IMG/VR virus record: IMGVR_UViG_3300046515_000144
Location: 1-22,661 of that record
From: a virus
Reading direction: 5' to 3' (one strand)
Length of the DNA stretch: 22,661 nt
The notes below the pieces were generated by a model that made no database searches, had not been told where the DNA came from, and saw nothing but the letters and a program-made list of their open reading frames with translations. Every line of letters starts with the position of its first letter. Position 1 is the first letter of the stretch. This document shows positions 18,100-22,661 of the stretch, in pieces. The translations under genes were made by a program, and so were the position numbers.

Positions 18100-18420
18100 A
18101 TGGCCTGCAGCGGATGCGCCTCAAGGCGCCAGTGGATATCGAAGTGGAGCAGGATCGGATATGAGCGAGCCAAGCAGCTATTCGGAACAGATTCAGAAGC
18201 TGATGCCAGCACCGGGCGATCTGCTGGTGCTGAGCCTCAGCACGCCGTTGACTCGCGAGCAGCGGGAGAAGATGTCGGCGTCGTTCAGCGAGCTGGTGAA
18301 GACGCTGGGGTGCAAGATGGTGATGCTGGAGCCGGGGATGTCTCTGTCGCTTCAACCGGACCCAGCGGCGCTGCTGGCCGAGATGCGGAAGCAGACCGCG
18401 ATTCTGGAAAGCATGAGTGA
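18100..18420 (+). CDS. Small CxxC protein, true 3' extent uncertain
   Basis: The frame begins MACSGCASRRQWISKWSRIG, followed by YERAKQLF. A CxxC pair and a basic, amphipathic helix make it look like a real small late phage protein of the kind seen beside packaging HNH genes. From about residue 30 the frame overlaps the 18161 gene, and its composition (Gly/Ala/Asp/Arg repeats) looks like an out-of-frame shadow. Either the gene is genuinely overlapping, or a frameshift or mutation removed its original short end. Ribosome site weak. Confidence 0.4.
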   Translation: MACSGCASRRQWISKWSRIGYERAKQLFGTDSEADASTGRSAGAEPQHAVDSRAAGEDVGVVQRAGEDAGVQDGDAGAGDVSVASTGPSGAAGRDAEADRDSGKHE

Positions 18421-18529
18421 GCAGCAGGTTCAACTGTTGGAGGCTTTGGCCGAGGGCGAGCAAGGCGAAGAACCCGACACCGAGCCAAGCACCTATCTCG
18501 ACGGCACGCCTATCGTAGGCGGCAGCTGA
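18161..18529 (+). CDS. Hypothetical phage protein (122 aa)
   Basis: 122 residues. Opening with strand-like GDLLVLSLSTPLTREQREKM, then a helix FSELVKTLGCKMVMLEPGM. A second helical part (ALLAEMRKQTAILESMSEQQ) may be a coiled coil, followed by a very acidic tail. No domain recognised. AGGAT lies ~7 bases before the ATG. The stop and the HNH gene start share a base (TGATG), so it is coupled to the HNH gene. Probably an auxiliary late protein. Confidence 0.65.
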   Translation: MSEPSSYSEQIQKLMPAPGDLLVLSLSTPLTREQREKMSASFSELVKTLGCKMVMLEPGMSLSLQPDPAALLAEMRKQTAILESMSEQQVQLLEALAEGEQGEEPDTEPSTYLDGTPIVGGS

Positions 18530-18867
18530 TGGGCAGGCTGACCTCGCTCAAGTCATCGCTTCAGTCCCAACCTTCGAAGCTGTCCACTATCAACCCTGAC
18601 TCATGGCGTGCGGGCAAGGAGACATCTGCGCAGCGTGGCTATGGCTACAAGTGGCAGAAGGCGCGGGCAGCTTGGATCGAAGCGCATCCGCTGTGCGAGT
18701 ACTGCAAGCGAGAAGGCCGGGTGACTGCAGCTACCGTCGTGGACCATAGCACTCCGCACAGGGGTGATATGACTATCTTCTGGGAACGCACCAAGTGGGT
18801 ATCCCTCTGCACCAATTGCCACTCATCTGTGAAGCAGCTGGAAGAGAACGCAGACCGATCCAGGTAA
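18529..18867 (+). CDS. HNH endonuclease next to the terminase (packaging type)
   Basis: 112 residues. HNH core: YKWQKARAAWIEAHPLCEYC (first CxxC), VVDHSTPHRGD (the H of the metal/base pair), and WVSLCTNCHSSVKQ (second CxxC and final His). This is the short HNH nuclease that HK97-like phages encode beside the terminase and use in cos cleavage and packaging. Its position just before the cos-like dyad and TerS fits that role. Five bases separate it from a second, unrelated-looking HNH gene. Confidence 0.85.
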   Translation: MGRLTSLKSSLQSQPSKLSTINPDSWRAGKETSAQRGYGYKWQKARAAWIEAHPLCEYCKREGRVTAATVVDHSTPHRGDMTIFWERTKWVSLCTNCHSSVKQLEENADRSR

Positions 18868-18872
18868 TCACC

Positions 18873-19508
18873 ATGCAAGCGAATAAGAACCAGCCGGCCA
18901 GCAACTGCCGCGTAACTGGATGCAGCAGTGCGGCCAACAGGAAAGGCGCCGGCCTGTGCGAGAAGCACTACATGAGGCAGCGTCGGCATGGATCGACGGA
19001 CAAGGCAGTGGTGTTGAGGCCTGGCCTTACAGACCACAGCCACGGCTACAAGCTGGCCCATGCGCCTGACCATCCACTGCGTCGAGCATCCAGCAACAGA
19101 GTTTATGAACATCGGGTGGTCTACCACTCTCATCATGGTGATGGCCCGTTCCACTGTCATTGGTGCTCAGTGATGGTGACGTGGGACGACATGCACGTCG
19201 ATCACCTCAATGATGCCAAGGATGACAATGATCCTGACAACCTGGTTGCGAGCTGCGCCACCTGCAATCAGAAGCGCGGCTTCAACAAGATGACCATCAC
19301 ACACCGGCTCAGATCTGAGCGGCGCTACACCGTGCACGGCAAGACGATGTGCCTCATTGAATGGGCGCGTCACCTGAATCTATCTCGCAATGCTTTGGAG
19401 TACCGGCTCGGTGCAGGTTGGAAGCTTGAGGATGTGTTCTCCCCGAGGAAGGGGAGGTCAGGTCCGCCTAGCAGGAAGGCCGAGGAGTCGAGGTCGCTGG
19501 ATCTCTGA
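18873..19508 (+). CDS. Second HNH nuclease, homing-endonuclease type
   Basis: 211 residues from ATG 18873. N-terminal zinc-ribbon-like part (CRVTGCSSAANRKGAGLCEK), a middle part ending VYEHRVVYHSHHGDGPFHCH, then an HNH core (CHWCSVMVTWDDMHVDHLND, PDNLVASCATCNQKRGF), and a C-terminal DNA-reading segment (MCLIEWARHLNLSRNALEYR, LGAGWKLEDVFSPR) of the kind found after HNH domains in free-standing phage homing enzymes. No ribosome site is strong (CAGGTAATCACC). It sits between the packaging HNH gene and cos/TerS, a place where mobile nucleases often insert. Possibly a selfish gene. Confidence 0.8.
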   Translation: MQANKNQPASNCRVTGCSSAANRKGAGLCEKHYMRQRRHGSTDKAVVLRPGLTDHSHGYKLAHAPDHPLRRASSNRVYEHRVVYHSHHGDGPFHCHWCSVMVTWDDMHVDHLNDAKDDNDPDNLVASCATCNQKRGFNKMTITHRLRSERRYTVHGKTMCLIEWARHLNLSRNALEYRLGAGWKLEDVFSPRKGRSGPPSRKAEESRSLDL

Positions 19509-19563
19509 CGCTGGGCCACTCGCGTGCTACAAATCGACTGATTTCTGGCGTTGCACGTCAATG

Positions 19564-19640
19564 GCGTGCCTCAAGAGGGGGAGGGGTGGGGTAAGAGTTC
19601 ACACCTTTTTGATCCCAGACCACCCACCCCCGCACGCGCG
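19564..19640. other. Candidate cos site (G-run / C-run dyad)
   Basis: A non-coding stretch between the second HNH gene and TerS. GGGGGAGGGGTGGGGT (19577-19592) faces ACCACCCACCCCC (19619-19631), and an outer pair GCGTGC (19564-19569) / GCACGC (19632-19637) encloses them; a T8 run follows. G-rich/C-rich dyads at this spot, between HNH and TerS, are typical of cos regions of HK97-like phages. The staggered cut cannot be located from sequence alone. Confidence 0.5.
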
Positions 19641-19670
19641 TTTTTTTTCCTCCTTTTAAGGTTTTTGTTA

Positions 19671-20141
19671 ATGGCGTTAACAGAAAAAAAGCGCCGTTTT
19701 GTCGAATCCAAGGCCTCCGGGGCCTCGAATCGAGAAGCGGCGGAAGCCGCTGGCTATGCGGCCGGCAGCGCATCTGCTGCTGGTTCTCGACTCGCAAAAG
19801 ACCCTGACGTTGTCGCCGCCCTGGAAAAGTTAAAAAGCCGTGTCTCTGTTAAAGCTGAGAAGGCTGAGGCGGCCAACAGCGGGGATCCCTCTCACGGCGA
19901 CGATGAGGAACTTGGCGAACTTCCAATCACAGACGATCCATTGGTTTGGTTGCTGGCTTTGATGAACGAGCCAAAGGCGAAGATATTCGATCGCCGTAAC
20001 GCTGCGCAGTCGGCACTTCCGTATTTTCACGGCAAGAAATCCGGCATGGGCAAGAAAGAGCAGAAGCTTGAGGATGCTGCTAAGGCCGGGGCTAGCTCCC
20101 GCTTCGGTCTCCGCGAGCGCCACCTGAAGGCTGTGAAATGA
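19671..20141 (+). CDS. Terminase small subunit
   Basis: 157 residues from ATG 19671 (AAGG 10 bases upstream). The N-terminal HTH (ALTEKKRRFVESKASGASNR, EAAEAAGYAAGSASAAGSRL, AKDPDVVAALEKL) is the DNA-recognition domain of the TerS family (Terminase_2-like). The middle is acidic, and the C-terminus (HGKKSGMGKKEQKLEDAAK) is basic and likely contacts TerL. Recognises cos and delivers DNA to TerL. The 4-base overlap with TerL supports a packaging operon. The frame remains open upstream, but that part crosses the cos dyad and looks non-coding. Confidence 0.85.
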   Translation: MALTEKKRRFVESKASGASNREAAEAAGYAAGSASAAGSRLAKDPDVVAALEKLKSRVSVKAEKAEAANSGDPSHGDDEELGELPITDDPLVWLLALMNEPKAKIFDRRNAAQSALPYFHGKKSGMGKKEQKLEDAAKAGASSRFGLRERHLKAVK

Positions 20142-21835
20142 ACACTTGGACAACCGCCTGCCCAGATTGGGAAGATCGCATCGTGCAGGGGCAGTCGTTG
20201 GTCCCGCTGGCGCCGATCTTCCCTGACCAGGCGGAGGATGCGCTCGACGTGTTCGGCAATCTTCGGATGGTCGATGCTGACGGCAGCCCGCTGATGGCCG
20301 ACACCTGCAGAGATTGGGTTCTCGATCTGGTGGCTGCACTGTTCGGCGCATACGACGCCGAAGCTGGTCGCCGGCTGATCACAAACTATTTCCTAATGGT
20401 GAGTAAGAAGAACGGGAAGAGCACTATTGCTGCCGGGATCATGCTTACTGCGCTGATCCTGAACACTCGGCCATCCGGGGAGTTTCTGATTCTGGCGCCC
20501 ACGAAGGAAGCCGCCGACAACGCCTTTAAGCCGATCAGGGACATGATTGATGCAGACGACGACCTGAAGGCCAGATTCCATGTGCAGGAATACAACCGAA
20601 TCGTTACCGACCTCCTGAACAAGGCGAATTTGAAAGTAGTGGCCGCAGACGCTGCGACGGTCACCGGAAAGAAGGCTACCGGAGTATTCATCGACGAACT
20701 CTGGGAGTTCGGCAAACAGGCCAAGGCGGCCAAGATGCTCGTTGAGGCAACAGGCGGTATTACGTCACGCCCTGAGGGCTTCGTTTTCTACTGCACTACC
20801 CAATCCGATGAGCCGCCAGCCGGCGTCTTCAAGGCGAAACTCGACTACGCCAGGAATGTTCGCGATGGGAAGATTAAGGATCACCGGTTTCTGCCGGTCA
20901 TCTACGAATTCCCCCAAGAGATGATTAAGCGGAACGAGCACCGCGACCTGGCAAACGCTCACGTTACAAACCCGAATTGGGGTTTGTCAGTAGACCAGCA
21001 GGTAATCGAACAGAAATACCAGGAAGCCCAGGCGGAGGGCGAGGGAGCCGTTCGTGGGTTTCTGGCCAAACATTTGAATGTAGAGATCGGTCTAGATCTG
21101 CGTTCTGATCGATGGGCTGGAGCAGATCACTGGGAAGGCGCGGCTGAACTAGGCCTGTCGCTTGAAACATTGCTGGAAAGGTCGGAAGTCGTGACTGTCG
21201 GTATTGACGGCGGTGGACTTGATGACCTCCTCGGATTAACTGTGATGGGACGAGAGCCAGTGTCGCGACAGTGGCTTCATTGGTCCCATGCCTGGGCGCA
21301 CAAAATCGTCTTTGAACGCCGGAAAGATATCGCAAGCGTCCTCAGTGATTTCGAACGCGATGGTGACCTAACTGTGGTCGATCGCCCTGGTGACGATGTT
21401 ATTCAAGTGGCAGACATCATTTGCGATATTCGTGATCGCGGCCTTTTACCGGAGAAGCTGGCGATCGGAGTGGATCAGGCAGGTATCGGCGACATCGTTG
21501 ACGAGCTCACTACAGAGGAGCGCGGCATCGCAATTGAGCAGATCGTAGGTATCAATCAGGGCTGGAAGCTGAATGGCGCAATCAAAACTACCGAGCGCAA
21601 GGTCGCCGGTGGAGAGCTTGTGCACTGCGGCAGCGCTCTGATGGCTTGGTGCGTAGGCAATGCGCGGATTGTTCTTCAAGGCAACGCGGTAACTGTCACC
21701 AAGCAAGCCAGCGGCTCAGCGAAGATCGACCCGCTCATGTCTACCTTTGACGCCGTCTCTCTGATGGCGCTGAACCCGGAAGGGGCCGGCGACATACAGG
21801 GCTTTTTCGATAACCCGATCATGGCAGGAATCTGA
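20138..21835 (+). CDS. Terminase large subunit (Terminase_1 family)
   Basis: 565 residues, normal for HK97-type TerL. ATPase: Walker A-like VSKKNGKSTIAAG (~87-99), Walker B GVFIDELWEF (~184-193), coupling motif FYCTTQS (~214). Nuclease: Asp in VGIDGGGLDDL (~355), Asp in GVDQAGIGDI (~446) and the final Asp in FDAVSLM (~545). It packages DNA into the prohead and cuts concatemers at cos. Start in a 4-base overlap (ATGA) with TerS. TGATG overlap with the portal gene follows. Confidence 0.95.
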   Translation: MNTWTTACPDWEDRIVQGQSLVPLAPIFPDQAEDALDVFGNLRMVDADGSPLMADTCRDWVLDLVAALFGAYDAEAGRRLITNYFLMVSKKNGKSTIAAGIMLTALILNTRPSGEFLILAPTKEAADNAFKPIRDMIDADDDLKARFHVQEYNRIVTDLLNKANLKVVAADAATVTGKKATGVFIDELWEFGKQAKAAKMLVEATGGITSRPEGFVFYCTTQSDEPPAGVFKAKLDYARNVRDGKIKDHRFLPVIYEFPQEMIKRNEHRDLANAHVTNPNWGLSVDQQVIEQKYQEAQAEGEGAVRGFLAKHLNVEIGLDLRSDRWAGADHWEGAAELGLSLETLLERSEVVTVGIDGGGLDDLLGLTVMGREPVSRQWLHWSHAWAHKIVFERRKDIASVLSDFERDGDLTVVDRPGDDVIQVADIICDIRDRGLLPEKLAIGVDQAGIGDIVDELTTEERGIAIEQIVGINQGWKLNGAIKTTERKVAGGELVHCGSALMAWCVGNARIVLQGNAVTVTKQASGSAKIDPLMSTFDAVSLMALNPEGAGDIQGFFDNPIMAGI

Positions 21836-22661
21836 TGGCCAACAAGAAACCAGGCCGGGTAAAGGCTGCGCTGCAGAGCTGGCTCGGGGTTCCGATCGGC
21901 CTGAAAGACGGCACGTTCTGGCAGGAGTGGTTCGGAAGTTCTGCTTCTGGAAAACATGTCTCGGTCGATAAGGCGATGCAGCTTTCGACTGTCTGGGCTT
22001 GCGTGCGTCTGTTGTCGGAATCAGTCTCGACCCTGCCGCTGAAGCTTTACCGCCGCCTCCCGGATGGCTCCCGCGAAACAGCGAACGAACATCCGCTCTA
22101 CCGCGTTCTTTGCCGCACACCAAACAGCGAAATGACACCTCAGCGCTTCATGCTGTTGGTCGTGGCAAGTATCTGCTTGCGCGGCAACGCTTTCGTCGAA
22201 AAGAAGATGATTGGTAACCGCATCATCGCTCTGGTACCGCTGTTGCCACAGTGCATGACTGTGAAGCGGTTGGACAACGGCCGGTTGCAGTACAAATACA
22301 GCGAGAATGGCGCCGAGCGGGAGATCCCGGAAAAGAACCTGATGCACATTCGAGGCTTTGGTCTTGATGGCGTTTGCGGGATGTTGCCGGTCACGACCGG
22401 GCGCGAGATTTTCGGGTCTGCGATGGCTGTCGATGAGGCTGCCGCGAAAGTGTTTGCCCAGGGTATGCAAGCCTCGGGCATCTTGAGCAGCGATTCCAAA
22501 ATCACGCCGCAGCAGCGCGAGCAGCTCAGAACCAGCCTCAATGCGTTTGTGGGCTCGAATAACGCTGGCAAGATCATGGTGGCTGAGGCCGGGTTTAAGT
22601 ACCAGGGCATCACGATGAACCCTGAAGCGGCTCAGATGCTTGAGTCTCGATCGTTCAACAT
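21835..22661 (+). CDS. Portal protein, HK97 family (N-terminal part, cut by window edge)
   Basis: Starts at ATG 21835, sharing one base with the TerL stop. About 275 residues are visible with no stop before the right edge. The typical HK97-type portal stretch is present: KAMQLSTVWACVRLLSESVS, TLPLKLYRRLPDG, EHPLYRVLCRTPNSEMTPQR, LRGNAFVEK, and MHIRGFGLDGVCGMLPVTTG (PF04860 layout). It forms the dodecameric ring at one head vertex for DNA passage, with TerL docked on it. No damage is seen in the part present. Confidence 0.93.
   Translation, partial: MANKKPGRVKAALQSWLGVPIGLKDGTFWQEWFGSSASGKHVSVDKAMQLSTVWACVRLLSESVSTLPLKLYRRLPDGSRETANEHPLYRVLCRTPNSEMTPQRFMLLVVASICLRGNAFVEKKMIGNRIIALVPLLPQCMTVKRLDNGRLQYKYSENGAEREIPEKNLMHIRGFGLDGVCGMLPVTTGREIFGSAMAVDEAAAKVFAQGMQASGILSSDSKITPQQREQLRTSLNAFVGSNNAGKIMVAEAGFKYQGITMNPEAAQMLESRSFN

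Noticed and set aside
22021-22613. Minus-strand ORFs near the right end.
   Set aside because: They are shadows of the portal gene, which is open on the plus strand from 21835 to the window edge.

Overview
The window is the left end and early-to-packaging part of a lambda-like, HK97-type (cos-packaging) temperate prophage in a Pseudomonas-like chromosome. The host call rests on the high GC content and on family resemblance of the chromosomal flank and small phage proteins. No species can be named from this sequence. Bases 1-562 are chromosome: the 3' end of an aldo/keto reductase gene. A terminator follows, then a fragment (about 613-640, minus strand) matching the 3' end of tmRNA (ssrA). This is read as the attL scar of integration into ssrA; the rebuilt ssrA should lie beyond the right end of the prophage, outside the window.

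Between attL and the integrase sits a two-gene plus-strand cassette (789-2068): a GHKL/Bergerat-fold ATPase and a STAS-like DUF4325 protein, closed by its own terminator. This is the best candidate for an undescribed system. The leftward (minus) operon then runs from about 5600 down to 2093: LuxR-type HTH protein, TerB-like protein, a tiny membrane protein, a phage CsrA, three small hypothetical proteins, excisionase and integrase. The immunity region (5614-6540) has a CI/S24-type repressor flanked by two promoters carrying the same operator, ATTGCAAA-N5-TTTGTAAT. The repressor appears to lack both the catalytic lysine and the Ala-Gly cleavage site.

The rightward early operon (6543-13784) has a YdaS/Cro-like protein, KilA-N and ORF6N antirepressor-type proteins, several small hypothetical genes, an O-like initiator with iterons inside its gene, a DnaC-like loader, DnaB and a Q-type antiterminator. 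Most of these genes overlap by 1-4 bases.

Past Q, terminator-separated small genes follow: two DUF2513 genes and a degenerate tRNA-Ser(UGA). Next come a minus-strand membrane protein and a hicAB toxin-antitoxin pair with an operator palindrome, then a leader with a terminator and a tail-type (DUF1983-like) protein. The lysis genes are a holin and overlapping Rz/Rz1 spanins, with no endolysin in view. Packaging follows: small genes, an HNH nuclease, a second HNH nuclease of homing type, a cos-like dyad, TerS, TerL and the start of the portal gene, which runs off the right edge.

In outline, CI represses pL and pR; the early right operon makes antirepressor and replication proteins; Q lets polymerase read through the terminators after 13784 into lysis, packaging and head genes. 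The hicAB pair and the GHKL/DUF4325 cassette look like accessory cargo.
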